This document shows positions 49,763 to 61,185 of a DNA stretch of 64,000 nt, piece after piece (positions within the stretch are counted from its first letter, which is position 1; every line of letters starts with the position of its first letter). The notes under the pieces are model-generated. The model worked only from the letters and a program-made list of their open reading frames with translations. It ran no database searches and was not told where the DNA came from. Source of the DNA: Dromaius novaehollandiae (Eukaryota; Chordata; Aves; Casuariiformes; Dromaiidae); contig NC_088101.1 in NCBI RefSeq assembly GCF_036370855.1, forward strand, positions 7,075,501 to 7,139,500. Reading direction: 5' to 3'. Position numbers and translations under genes: made by a program.

Positions 49763-49849
49763 CCGCTGAGTCGTCTGTGGTGTTGTACACAACTTGGAGC
49801 CAGCTGGAGACGGAAGGAGATACTGTGACCCTGGCAACACGAGGCTGGC
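49763..49849 (-). CDS. Unrecognised minus-strand gene, most upstream well-supported exon
   Basis: 87 nt (2+28 codons+1). Acceptor TGTCTTCTCCATTTTTAG; donor GCGG|GTGAGT. The peptide QPRVARVTVSPSVSSWLQVV followed by YNTTDDSA has the look of beta strands and one potential N-glycosylation sequon (NTT), which matters only if the protein is secreted or luminal. An upstream exon ending in one base is required. I find only the weak candidate at 52269-52292. The start codon of the gene is not located. Confidence 0.62.
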
Positions 49850-50756
49850 CTAAAAATGGAGAAGACAGTGGATATTGGCCATTGCAAACCTCAATTCCCT
49901 TTGATTTACACATTCTTCTTCCTTGAAGAAAGTTAATGAGTCTGTTACGCAGAGTTTACATACTTTCTTTCCTCTAGAGAAACCATCAGCCCCCATCAAA
50001 CTATGCTGAGCACCAGTGAGCCTCTCCGAAGCTCTCCTGCTGAGGACTGCTGGGGGGTGCCAGCCTTCGCTGTCGCCTCTAAGTTGAGGCATGGGACTTC
50101 AGTGGCAATGCTGGCACATATATGCAGCCTGCCTTCCTCCCTTAACTCTTGCTGAACACTGCTGCCCTAATATTTGGGTTTACTTGTTAGACAGAGCCTT
50201 GCAGCATATCCTTATGGGCAACTTAAGAGCACACAGGCTTACCTCATTAGCACCTAAAGACAGGCCCAGGACTATACTGCCTCTAGTACAAATGCCTAGT
50301 ATATTCCTTGGGTAAAACAACTAACCAGCCACATAGCCTTTGTCATTTTGAAGGAAAAAAACCCCCAAAAAACAACTTGTAATTAAGATACAAATGTATT
50401 TTGCATGTTTTGTGAAAGGTGCAATACTTACAGGAAATAATCTCATGCTATAACCACCTAAACTCAACTTTATGGCTTGAAAAAAGACATCAAGATACGG
50501 TACTTACACTCACCTTTGGATTAATGTCCTGTGTGAGCCAGGATGGCTAAAAAGGAATCTGCTTCTGATGGATTGCTGGATTAATAGCACTTTCTGCGGG
50601 GATTTACGGGCTGCTCAGGCTCTCCCAAAAGTACTCCGAGTCACTAACCTGCACGATGTCTTTATCCTAGCAATAAAGCCAATCTGCATCCCACTGGAAA
50701 AATACAGTCTAGTTAAAACCCCTAAAAGCTGGCCATTCATCATACAGTACTGGAGC

Positions 50757-50799
50757 AAAAAGAAAGAAAAAAGAAAAAAGAAAAAAGAAAAGGAAAAAG
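50757..50799. repeat. GA4-6 purine-rich simple repeat
   Basis: A run of AAAAAG and AAAG units covers about 40 bp. It is a simple low-complexity sequence. Confidence 0.85.
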
Positions 50800-52268
50800 T
50801 GTGTGATTAAAAGGAAGCAACTTGGAGACACATGTTCAGCTCACTTTTGAAGAGTAACAGGGGAGTGTCAGACGACAGCAGCCAGAGTGGAAGGTCTGCT
50901 CCATTCCCTTATACTAACGAGGATCTTACTGAACAGGCATTAGCCCACCTCTGTTTGTGTCCCTCAGCCCAACTGCTGAAGTTTCAGCTATCACAAACAC
51001 CCTTTTCTTAGGCAAGAAATTGCAGAATTAGCTATTCGGTTCTGATGGCAATTGGCTTCTTCACCAACTTTTCAAAAAGGTTGATGCATCTTACCAGCTT
51101 AAATAAAAAAAGTTTACAGAAGATTTCATACAATGCTTCTTTCACACATCTAGAACAATATACATGAAATAGCCATTATAATAGGTTGAATGCCTTACAA
51201 AGCTTTTCTGTCCCCCCCCCTTTTTTTAAATGTGCTTTGACATCAGATTCTTTACCTAAATAAAGTTCAAATGGAAATATTTATGCATAGCAGACTACAA
51301 ATTAGATGGCTTCGTGGCTGTGCTTGGATGTTACCTCCGACATCAACTAGTGTTAACTCTGCTGCATCACTGAGAGAAGCAGGTGGAAAAAGACAGCAAG
51401 CTGGGTCACAGCTCAACACCTTCAGCACAAGAAAACTTCATCCACAAGCAGGGTTTGACCAAATTATCAAACAGTAATCAGCAGACGCTCAAAAGAATGA
51501 ATCATAAAAAAAGCCCCCAAAACAAAACAGAAGTGCCCCCCAAAACACCCCATGATAGACTTGCTATAAAAATTGAGATCGTAGGAACACGTTCCTTGGA
51601 GGACAGGAGAAAAGCAACTAAAATTACTCGTGCCACTCTACTTACAAGTTGCGTGTGTCATTCAAAATGCTATGCTGAGTTAAGCATAAGGCTGCTAACT
51701 TAATATGGCACAGATCAGTGAAAAAGGGTAATGGGGAAAACGAGGCTGAAATTCCGCTAACTGAATGACTGTGCTGCCCAGACAAGCTCAGAGTTACTCT
51801 TAGCAGGCCAACCCTACCCGCGAGGAGAGGACAACGATGCCAGCCCCTACCCCTGGCTGCCCGCACGGTTTACTGGCTCAAACTGCGTTGAACAAGTTGG
51901 CTTGTGGTCCACTCCATGGCACCGAAACAGCATGCCAGGCAGCAGCTGCCAAGTACTCTGACGAGTACAGGATTTCTCCTATAACTGTTAAAGAGAAAAC
52001 ATTTGATCAGTGTAGGAAAAGGTTTAAAGCAAGGAAATCTCACAATAAGAAACCTGTGAAGAGTGGTACTACTGGATACTATAGACAGACTAAAATGCTA
52101 TATAACCAAGAAAACCGTGTTCAGAACGACTGCCTGAGAGCATACTTAAGTCTACTCTAAAAAACCCAACTAGTTCGTGAAAGCATTTATTTTAAATGCA
52201 GTATGCAGAGATAATTAAGTTCATCAGTAGAAGTTATTTTTTCTTTTACAGCTAAAGAAATCACTTAC

Positions 52269-52292
52269 TGACAAATACCGTGAACGTCAATT
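52269..52292 (-). CDS. Possible 24-nt exon of the unrecognised gene
   Basis: The donor is strong (GTCA|GTAAGT) but the acceptor is weak (GATTAACATCAG, with a branch-like CTGATTAAC very close). It encodes LTFTVFV with phases 2/1, compatible with 49763-49849 downstream and 52510-52547 upstream. It is small and the acceptor is poor, so it is a candidate only. Confidence 0.25.
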
Positions 52293-52509
52293 CTGATGTT
52301 AATCAGCCAAGGAACACAGTAGCTCCAAATTCATCAAAGCCTAGTTTTTAATTAGAGAGAAACTGTCAGGAGCCATCGGTGTTGGCAAATAAGTAACTGC
52401 CAAAATGAAAACCACATCTCTAGCATTAGCAGCTTAAAAATGAGCATAAAAATGGCTGAAAGAATGAATAAAATGTTTCAGCATTTCTGGATCTTAAGCT
52501 ACGTCTCAC

Positions 52510-52547
52510 CAGATAAGGTCAAGTTCTGCTTTACAAGTCGTTCTCTC
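52510..52547 (-). CDS. Possible 38-nt exon of the unrecognised gene
   Basis: Acceptor CATCTTCTCCAAG and donor TCTG|GTGAGA flank an open RERLVKQNLTLS with phases 1/1. It would splice in frame to 52269-52292. It lies just downstream of the presumed WDFY3 3' end. Short size and no upstream partner keep this tentative. Confidence 0.28.
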
Positions 52548-52849
52548 CTTGGAGAAGATGATTTAAATTAGATTTTGGTACTTCCTCCTCCTCAACTTTC
52601 CTTACGGAGCACGACTTAAATCATTCTTTACCGTCTGTTTTCTGTATATTGGTGGAGCCTATTCTTCTAAACAGTGTCAAATTCTGTTGGCTTCAAGCGC
52701 TACAATGACACACGTAAAGCAAAACAAATAAAGATACGAGGTTTCGTGTTGCAGCATTGCAGAGGACTGTGCTCATGTTCAGAACGCAAAATTGTAACGA
52801 GTGATAAAAATTTAGCCCTTGCCATGATATAGAAACAAGCTACTCATTA

Positions 52850-55800
52850 GTTACCATTCCTATTTTAAAAATGTTTATTCAACCGCAAATATTGCTTCTT
52901 ATTCAAATTCTTTCAACAAATGCAAAACAGCTTTTTGGTGGTAAATAGCAGGTATTTATTTGAAATGAAAAAAATACTTAAGTACCTGAACTATTGCATT
53001 TAATCATGTATTGTAATTGTGTTACTCTACCTTTTTGCATTGGAGACAAATATACAATGAACATTCAGATATCACAGATTGCACACTAGATAGTAAATCT
53101 TCAGGCCTTTTACATAACCACCAAAAAACAGATATTGGATTCTGCAATATAGTACAAAATTCCACACTCCAGTCTTAGCCAGTTATCTTCAATTTACTCC
53201 TGATGCTGTACAAATAGATGGCCATTTAACTAGGGCTTACAAGTTAATAACAGGACAAAAAAAATATACATTGCACTGACACAAAAAGTCAGCTGTGTTA
53301 ATAGTCATGCAACAAGTAACCAAACTTGCTGAAATTAAAAATACTTTCTAAAAACAGTTTTAACTGCATAAATATTTTATACACAGTTCATTTACCGAAA
53401 CAAAAGGAGTCTTTAAATGATACAAAGCAAATATAAGTTTCTACCAATTTTATACATAAGAAAGTGCAAAATAACTTATCTAAAGTGTTTTGCTATTGAA
53501 CTGATGACCGTGGGCTGGAGGCAGCCAACCCCCTCTCATAAGCATGACGTTACAGTTGCACACTACATACGAATGTCAGAGTACGTGAGTAAGTATACTA
53601 CAAAGAACAAGGCAGGAGAAGACATGTGAGGTACTTGCAGAGAACACAGTCTACTAATGTTAGTGTACATGAGTATAGTTTTGCCCAACAAATTTTTTTT
53701 ACATGGAAAACAAAGCAAGTATTTGCATTAGAAGCTTAAACAAACCAAAACCAAAACAAAACCCCACTCCCAAGTGAACAAAACAGTTGCCCACAGCACC
53801 AGCTGCCAGAGGAAATATAAGCAGGTGGGTTTTTTTTCCCTCCACCTCCTAAAAGCGAGAACGTGGTTTTTGGAACAGTGCAGCGGAGAAATTAAGTCAG
53901 AGGGCTGTGATTATTGGTTTGCAAAATGCAAATTTGTATTAATTAATAATTCACCTCTACACTACAGAATTTGTACAGATTAATGACCATGGATTTTTAG
54001 TACGCTGCCAAATGTAAAAAGCGTAGAATAACACTGGTACAACGTGCCTGTGTAGTTAAACATGGCTAACTACATCTTTGCCTACGGCCCACGATCTTAA
54101 CGACCCCGCATTAGTACTAAATGCCAACTTTTTGTTTTAGTGTTTAGGTTATATTAGCGTTACTGTCAGAAGCCCTGTTTTCATTAGGGTTTAATCATGC
54201 AGCTCTAAAAGTCAATTAAGTTTCAGTCCATAGAAGACAATTTTTGATTTTTTTATTTAAACATGGTTTTGATTTGAAAAGTGGAGGCAAGGGGAGAAAA
54301 CTCTGTGGACTCAAGGGCATTTAACAGGTGTTAAAATAGCCTTTTCTTCAAGCTGAAAAGGTTCAGGCCACTAGCCTGTGTTCAGAACTAGGCTGTTTTC
54401 GCATCATTTTGGGAAGGGTCAAGGCAACATTGCAGAGGACAGCTGAACACAGGAATTCAAGTGCTCCGCATACTCCCTTTGAGGATGTTTTGTTTGTTTT
54501 TAAGGACAAATCTATCAAGGTAGCCATGCAGAGGGGCTACTTGATCATCACAGCTTGGATTCAAAGGGGATCTATTTGGGTCAGCTAATCTAAATAAACC
54601 TGCATTTACTCAACAGTGTGCAAGGGCTCTAAAGAAGCCTTTCTGTTCATTTGGGGACCTAGTATACATACCAAAACAGGAATTTATCTAATTTTACAGA
54701 CCAGCACATACATAATAAACAAACATGTATCAAAATACATATTTAACCTTCAGTGCATAAACATGTGATATCAGGGTAAATAGTAAGTGGTCAGGATTAA
54801 CAAATTATTCACGGCTAGAAGCTCAAATCAAGAGAAGACAGAAGGGCTCAGGCAGCGCCGAGGACCCGCTGGAAGAAGCTCACACCGTCACAGGGGGTCT
54901 ACGGTTTTTGACGGTGCAATTTGAAGGACAGGGTGGGTTTTAGCTACTCACTGCCCCAGGGCCAGACTCTGCTCAGATCATACCAGCGAAGGATAATCTC
55001 ATTGCTCGGAGTGAAAAAACTCAAAGAAACGCCAGTGGAGCAAAAGCTGAGCCACGACTTGTCTTCTGTTGGTTTGAGTCACATCCTTACCATTATTTAA
55101 AAGAATCCATTGTGAATATACCTAAATCTATATCAGTTTGTCACCCATTTACAAAATATATACACGCACATTTTAAAAAAAACCACTGTCAAGACCTCGT
55201 TCAGAAAAAAAGTCCATGGGCCTGATGCATGTGTTCCAATCTCAGTGGATGTCAGTGTCTCTATTTCATCCCACATGTAGTGCAAAATAAACGACTGAGT
55301 AGTTAAAAAAAAAAAAATACCGCTATTAAATTTGTATTAAAACTTAAAGATGGTAAAGGAAATCAACTGCTGTCCTCAAGTTGATGCCATGTACCAAAAC
55401 GTGAAGACGGGCTTTAGAAGCCTTTCTGACATTATTAATACCACCCAGTTATAGAGCAATGACTATATTGTTCTATACGTTTTTTGAAAACAAGCTACAG
55501 GACAACAGTTGTTAAACTTTACGCACAGGCAATTAATTCTGTAGCTATTTGCAAGCCAATTGCTACTGACTAAAGAAGGTAAAAGCTGGTTCTTGCACTG
55601 CATGAATCAGCTGCTAACGAACATTAAGTAATTAACAAAACTGCAGCTCTGACATATGTATAAAAGAGGCCTCATTAAATATGAACAACACTGAGGTGGT
55701 AAATAGTTTGGTATAAAATGCAACAAAAGTGTACAATTTAGTTCCTGGTTATCTTACAGTTAGAATAAAATACTCCAAGTCCTATTCTCAAAAAAAGTTC

Positions 55801-56515
55801 TCTTTTGAAAAAATCCATGTAATTCTATGAATAGCCTATTTAAATTAAGATACTGTGGGCAACTGAAAGAACAAACATGCACAGACTGGATTTTTAACAG
55901 AAATACACATAATGCCTTTGAGGTTTTTTTTTTCTTTTTTAAACATTCATATTTAAGTTGATAGATGAGATAAAGATGACACACAAAGTATAGTGGTTAA
56001 TCTGAAGTCCCATGTAACAGGCAGTTAAATTCATAATTAGATAAAAAGGCCATTATACCTATTTACAATATACACAGTTGCTTGCGAAGAAGGCAGATTT
56101 ACAACTATCTTCTAAAAAGCCTTCCCCTTCCCCCCTCCCCCCAATAAAGATGACTAGCTCTACAAAAACAAGACAAGAACTGGTGGTTAGGATAAGTGAG
56201 GATTTTCTTGATAGCCACGTCAACAGAGAGATTTAGAGGTTGACAGTTTTATTGTATTTGCAGTCATCACTCATGTCTTCCTGGGCCTTGTTCTTCATTT
56301 AAATATTCTGTTAGCCTCATATACCTTCAATCAACACAAATCAATTCAATGATCCCTTTTACTTTCAGTGCTTAAAACGCAGTATAAACTTAAGTGTAAA
56401 CAGGCAATATTCCGATCCCTTCTGGTCACTGCACGATCCGGTGATTCGTTCTTGGAGCAACGGCGGGGCTGGCCGGGGTCCCCTGGGGCTCCGCTCTCCG
56501 TTTGCCGTTACCCTG
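52850..56515 (-). other. WDFY3: Probable WDFY3 3' UTR
   Basis: Sequence downstream of the WDFY3 stop codon is AT-rich with no supported gene. A canonical AATAAA on the - strand (52874-52879), followed by T/GT-rich sequence, is the best distal poly(A) signal. Another lies at 52955-52960. A 3' UTR of about 3.6 kb is inferred. No internal repeat of note was recognised. Confidence 0.55.
52874..52879 (-). terminator. WDFY3: Probable WDFY3 polyadenylation signal
   Basis: An AATAAA on the - strand is followed by AGTAGCTTGTTTC-type sequence about 35-45 nt downstream. It is chosen because no later signal precedes the next minus-strand exon candidate. A second AATAAA 80 nt upstream may also be used. 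Confidence 0.45.
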
Positions 56516-56636
56516 TCAATTCCTGGGCCCTTCCTCCAAACCCCGCTCATGCTGCAGGTTGTAGTAACAGTTCTGACAGACCCTGACTGGTGATGAAATC
56601 TTCAGGCGCTTGATTTCAGACTGAAACCGACTGCAC
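56516..56636 (-). CDS. WDFY3: WDFY3 (ALFY) terminal coding exon, end of FYVE finger
   Basis: Acceptor TTTTCCTCTACAG. One base completes a Lys codon, then CSRFQSEIKRLKISSPVRVC and QNCYYNLQHERG lead to a TGA at 56516-56518. The CSRF and RVCQNC cysteines are the last zinc ligands of the FYVE domain, with the RVC motif intact. ALFY is a large scaffold for selective autophagy of ubiquitin/p62 aggregates, and its FYVE domain binds PI3P. The protein ends in Asn just before the stop, with a short divergent tail (GLEEGPRN). Confidence 0.95.
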
Positions 56637-57453
56637 CTGTAGAGGAAAACAACACTGTGAGCATAGGTCCTCTGCCAACCTGGCCGTTTTTTATCCTGGC
56701 GTGGAAATGTGTGTCGAAACTATCGTAATGACTTAAACACCAGAAATCTGTTCAAATACATCTTGATGGACAAATATAGCGCCATGTGGCTCAAGTAGAT
56801 TTTAACATGTGTGTTCACCATAGAATCAATCACATGGCTCTGTGTGGGTGGTAACTTAAAAACAGCAGTCACCAGTTTAGACTCAGAAATTACAGCCACA
56901 GAGCTGAAGTTATAAATACCATCTCCAACCCAACAGACCAGAGATGAGTCTCCCACTTCAGCTCCTAAGGCGAGCTCGTGTTCATCCTCTGTGTCATACA
57001 TTTTCGTATCTGAGGTTGCATGCTCCTGGCTCCTGAATCAGCACCATTAGCATTGTACACAGTTTAGATTGTGACTGTGTTGCTTGCGGAGTGACAAGAA
57101 CAACAATTTGCTGAAAAACAAGTAATTTCTTTTTTCTTCACAAGGTTAAGTTGTCTAGAATTATCTAGAGACTCTGCTCTCTCAAATGAGCAAGAGGAAG
57201 GTTTCAAAACTGCAAGCAGATTTAATACTCTGTTGACAGCTGCTGTGTTACCTGTTTTTATAAAGGGTCTGGTCTGTCCTTCTAGTTTTCCCCTGGAAGT
57301 TTTGACAGTGCTGATGTTTTCTTTACCAGTTTTGCTTTGGTAAAGAGGTGGAAAACCTCAGCCTGTTAGCAGAGTTCAGTGACATGTGACAGCTTTACCT
57401 AGCCAAAACTTCTGTATGGAAAAGAGCCCAAAGGAAACTGTTGGCTGACTTAC

Positions 57454-57651
57454 TTCTGGCAGAAGAGCTGTCCACAGTTCCTGCAATGGTGACGCCTCTC
57501 AGTGAGGGAAAAACGGACTGTGCAGCCCGAACAGCTGTCTCCCCCCTCGTCCTTCACCCAGTGATCAGCTGCAGATCGGCCAGGCTGATCGCTTACAGAC
57601 CAGCTGAACACCCTGCCCCGGCCATCTCCAACGAGAATTCTGCTGTGATCT
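57454..57651 (-). CDS. WDFY3: WDFY3 exon with the FYVE-domain core
   Basis: 198 nt. Acceptor TTTTTTCTTGCAG; donor CCAGAA|GTAAGT. It encodes the last WD40 strand (DHSRILVGDGRGRVFSWSVS) and then the FYVE start: SCSGCTVRFSLTERRHHCRN with CGQLFC. The RRHHCRN motif is the canonical PI3P-binding R(R/K)HHCR, and the paired CxxC zinc ligands are all present. A split Lys codon joins it to the terminal exon. Confidence 0.96.
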
Positions 57652-57993
57652 CTGCAAGAAAAAAGCAAAAGCATTGCCACAACAATTCTGGCACAGCGAC
57701 GCACGTAGGCCAGCAACAGATTTTACCTGTCAGAATATTTAATAATGCTAAACTACAGCAGTAGTAACTAACATTTAAGTTAACCTGGTAGGACAGAGAA
57801 ACAGAACTATGATAACACTATAACATATGGTAGCTGAAATAAATCTAACTTTTATTATCTCTGTCCTTGAACAAAGCTCTTCTGAAGAGAAGCACCACAA
57901 AACAGTGTTACGTAAAGGATAACGGCTGGTTCATACTGCATCCACTATCAATGCGGAAAGAACGTTTCAGGCAACCAACTGTGAGCTACTCAC

Positions 57994-58105
57994 TTAGAGA
58001 TGCCTAGCGCGGTGATTTCTGCCGGATGTGCGTTGTCTTTGCGATCAAATGCTGTGTGCATAGTTAGTTTGCTCCTAAACACCAACTGACGCTCCCATCT
58101 GTATC
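57994..58105 (-). CDS. WDFY3: WDFY3 exon (WD40 region before FYVE)
   Basis: 112 nt. Acceptor CTTCATTTTTAG; donor TCTAA|GTGAGT. It encodes YRWERQLVFRSKLTMHTAFD followed by RKDNAHPAEITALGIS, essentially identical to mammalian WDFY3. The split codons GGA (Gly) upstream and AAA (Lys) downstream confirm the phase. Confidence 0.96.
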
Positions 58106-58707
58106 CTAAAAATGAAGCAGGAGGGGAAAAAACAAGCTTACTTGGTCTTGTTATTTCACATACACATGGGTGCATAATTTTATAAAAAGGAAGAATCAAC
58201 ATCTGCCCAGAGGCAGACAGCTCTCTACAACTCAAGCTTTCCTTACTGATAATACATTTTTAACTGCTCCCCAATGCACGTAAAGAGGACAAAATACAAG
58301 GCAAAGAGCCTTCTAGCTGATGAAAGTCTAGCTGAGAGTTGCAGAGGATGGTAACATACATGGGTGAACCTTGTACCAAAGCACAACAGGACTAAGGATT
58401 GCTTCATTTCTTAGAAGTCAGACTCTGATTTCAAACTGTGGGGAAATAGAGCTTCTGAGGAAAAGCTTGAACAATGTGCAACCTTTGCATACAAATTTTT
58501 CTCTTCACTGTTTTGGGATTTATCAGGCACACACGAAGCGCAGCTGACTGGGGAAAAAACACCATTTAAAGACATCTGTTTCCTAGGCTGTTACACTGTA
58601 AAGTAATACAACACTGCTCCATGCAGCAGGGACAGAGGGGGAAACCTTAGGGGTCAGTGCTGACAGTACATTTATCTGACAGAGGCAGTGCTCCCAATTT
58701 TGTTTAC

Positions 58708-59040
58708 CTGGTTTAAGCTTGCTGTAGTGCCGTGCTTCAGGATAGCTGGGGTGTGGGTGGTTAACCTGAGCATGGGGATGCACTTTTGCTTGTCCCTCAG
58801 AGTAATTCACAAAAATAAAGCCATCTTTCTCATCCAGGCTGAGCTGGTCTGACCAGCGCCTTGAGTCATCAGAGCCGCTATCTGCTGACCATGCTGCTGC
58901 TGCTGCTCTGTTCGATGACGACCTCGGCCGGTGGCTGGTGCTGCTTGGTTGGCTCTGACTCTCCTGTGGTTTCGTGTCCTGGCTGATGCATGGATCATCT
59001 GCCTCTGAGTCACTGCTCTCCTCTTCCTGGGCTTCCTGCC
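58708..59040 (-). CDS. WDFY3: WDFY3 exon with acidic linker and LC3-interacting region
   Basis: 333 nt. Acceptor GTTGCACCATCCAG; donor AAACCAG|GTAAAC. It starts QEAQEEESSDSEADD, an acidic Ser-rich linker, followed by a Ser/Pro-rich segment with a run of five alanines (NRAAAAAWSADSG), then LDEKDGFIFVNYSEG. The FIFV core is the known LIR motif of ALFY that binds GABARAP-type ATG8 proteins. The linker differs from mammals while the LIR is conserved. The end (SKLKPG) joins the next exon through a split Gly codon. Confidence 0.95.
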
Positions 59041-60061
59041 CTGGATGGTGCAACAGGAGAGCAGATGATGTTAGCAAGACTGTTTACTGCCGGAGCCTTT
59101 TTCCTTTTCAGCAGTTGTGCTGTCTGCAACCTGACAGGTGCCACCGCAGCACTACCTGCATGCCAGGCTCTCAACGCCTTTGCAGACATTCAGCTGCGTG
59201 GCTCTTGCCATTGCAAATACCAGCAGGTATCACGCTGCTCATCTTTTTGCACCAGTCTGTCACAAAACAGCACACCTTGGCTGTAGATATTTCCTACAAG
59301 TACCACTTCCTCTTAGTCCTTCTGGGATAGGCTATGGTAGACACAATGAATAAATGTTTCAAAAAACGCCCAAGTTAGCAAGAAAAAAAGAAATCCTGCC
59401 GCCATTCTGCAAAGTTAAATGCACTAAACAACGGTGAGAACCAGGCTGACTGAGAAACCTGATTCAGATTTGTTAATAAAAGGTTTTATTAATATAAAAA
59501 AATGCAGCTGCCAAATATGTTTACATTCCTACTGAAAAAAGGAGATGTATTCATATATCAGGTCCAAGTCCAGATCATATCTACAACATGAAAATGGAAA
59601 GATAAATCGGGTAAACAAATGCCTATTAAGGATGGACCAAATTCTTCCTAAAAGGGAAAATGATACAGCCAGTATTGCTTGCCTAATAACACACCGTTCC
59701 CTCACTAGGTTTTAGCTCTACTATCATGCTATAATTTTATTTAAAGAAATATTTAGCTTTTTGACAATGGTAGCATTCACTGGTAACAGAAGTAGCCACA
59801 CAAAGAAAAGCTGATTCTAAACACAAAAAAGATAGGATGGGAATGATTTCTTCCTATTCATAGCAGTATAAAACTAGCATAAGGAAGGTAGTGAATGAAA
59901 ACACAGATTTTTTTTTTTTTTTTAATGCACATATGATGTCTATTCTATGTCGAGACAAAAATCTGTAACATCCATTCTGCACCGTATAACCACAGGATTT
60001 TACCTAGGTATAGAGAAGGTCAGATAAAAGGTAAATACAAAACCCTTGCCAGGAGACATAC

Positions 60062-60158
60062 CTATTTGTGCTTCCTGACAATCCTCTTGCATTTCTAGCA
60101 TCTCCACAGGCTCTGGAGCTGGCGTTTCTGGTACTTGCAAAAACTCCATCCGCCAGAA
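60062..60158 (-). CDS. WDFY3: WDFY3 exon (end of WD40 repeat, start of linker)
   Basis: 97 nt. Acceptor CCTGTCCCTCCAG; donor CAAATAG|GTATGT. It encodes FWRMEFLQVPETPAPEPVEM followed by LEMQEDCQEAQI. It begins at a codon boundary and ends with one base of a Gly codon, fitting the exon at 58708-59040 precisely. The tail is acidic and proline-rich. Confidence 0.95.
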
Positions 60159-61002
60159 CTGGAGGGACAGGGGAAAAGCACATACTGAACTCTTAGCTTT
60201 CTTCCTAGCTCTTTCTAGAGTGAATATGGCTTATTAGAACTGTGAATCTGCACTGACAGCATGAGACACAGGTCACATCTCCATTCCGAGTCCTATTTTT
60301 AGTCAGTAAATACTATAAGCGGGAATCTATGTTCATGCCTGAATCACAAGTGAACAAGGCTTGGGCTATTAGTTAAGATCTTAGCTGTTCAAATCAAAAA
60401 TCCACTCCATGCTGCAATTTGACCAGTAGACTCTGGTTAAGGCAGACCTAGGACTGCACATAAAGTGTTGAAAATCAGGTTGGATGCTGCTAAGTTCCTG
60501 ATTTCTTCCTAGGCAATGAATGAATTCTCCAAAGGTGTGCAGAATAAAACTGGAGAATGAAAGCCACCGTCTGCAGGCAGAAAAGCTGATGACCAAAAAA
60601 AGTGACTGGACGGGAGGGCGGGAAGGAAAATGTATGCTTCTGACTCTTGCCAGTTACCCGATCACAGTGGATGCCTTGAAAAGGAGAAGAAAAACTGGAA
60701 GACTCTCAGCTCACTGAAAGAATTTTCCATGAATCTTCAGTGTCTATTTAACCTGTGGACACAGTACACACTGCCCTGTGCAGAAATGGCACAGTTTGGT
60801 TCCAGCACCAAAAGCAGCCTGCACTGTCCACCTAACCTGGAACTCCCTCCTTCCCGCAGGGCTCATGTGTTTGGGTGGAGCACACCAGTATAGCAGGACT
60901 GCTTTTGGTACTGGCCAGGGCACTGTGCTGCACAGACATGACCTCTCTGCCTACTACTAAGGAGTACCTTTATTTCTCCAGGCAGCACTTGCCGGTACTT
61001 AC

Positions 61003-61185
61003 CCGGACAACTCCATCCGAGTGTCCCGTCACAATGACATTCTGGGTATCCCACTCATTCATCTCTGACACAAAGCAACACATGATTTGCTGGCTTCGGC
61101 CAGTGAACGTGTTCACGCTTGCAGTAGGGTTGCCGTTAATACTCCACACATGGATGTAAGTGCCAGCACACGACACAATGTCCCC
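61003..61185 (-). CDS. WDFY3: WDFY3 exon (WD40 repeats)
   Basis: 183 nt, 61 whole codons. Acceptor CTTGTCTTTTCAG; donor GTCCGG|GTAAGT. It encodes GDIVSCAGTYIHVWSINGNP and later NEWDTQNVIVTGHSDGVVR, two WD40 strands with the GH and VW signatures. It is near-identical to mammalian WDFY3. Confidence 0.96.

Noticed and set aside
49930-50300. Minus-strand segments ending at GTATGT (49970) and GTAAGC (50242) donors
   Set aside because: Open in one frame each (HSLMGADGFSRGKK; GSIVLGLSLGANE), but their end phases are incompatible with the downstream exon and no bridging exon was found.
50400-50690. Three adjacent minus-strand exon-like segments (50514-50546, the donor near 50435, and one ending near 50632)
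   Set aside because: Each has good splice words, but the introns between them would be about 38-61 nt, too short for a vertebrate, and their phases do not fit the exon at 49763.
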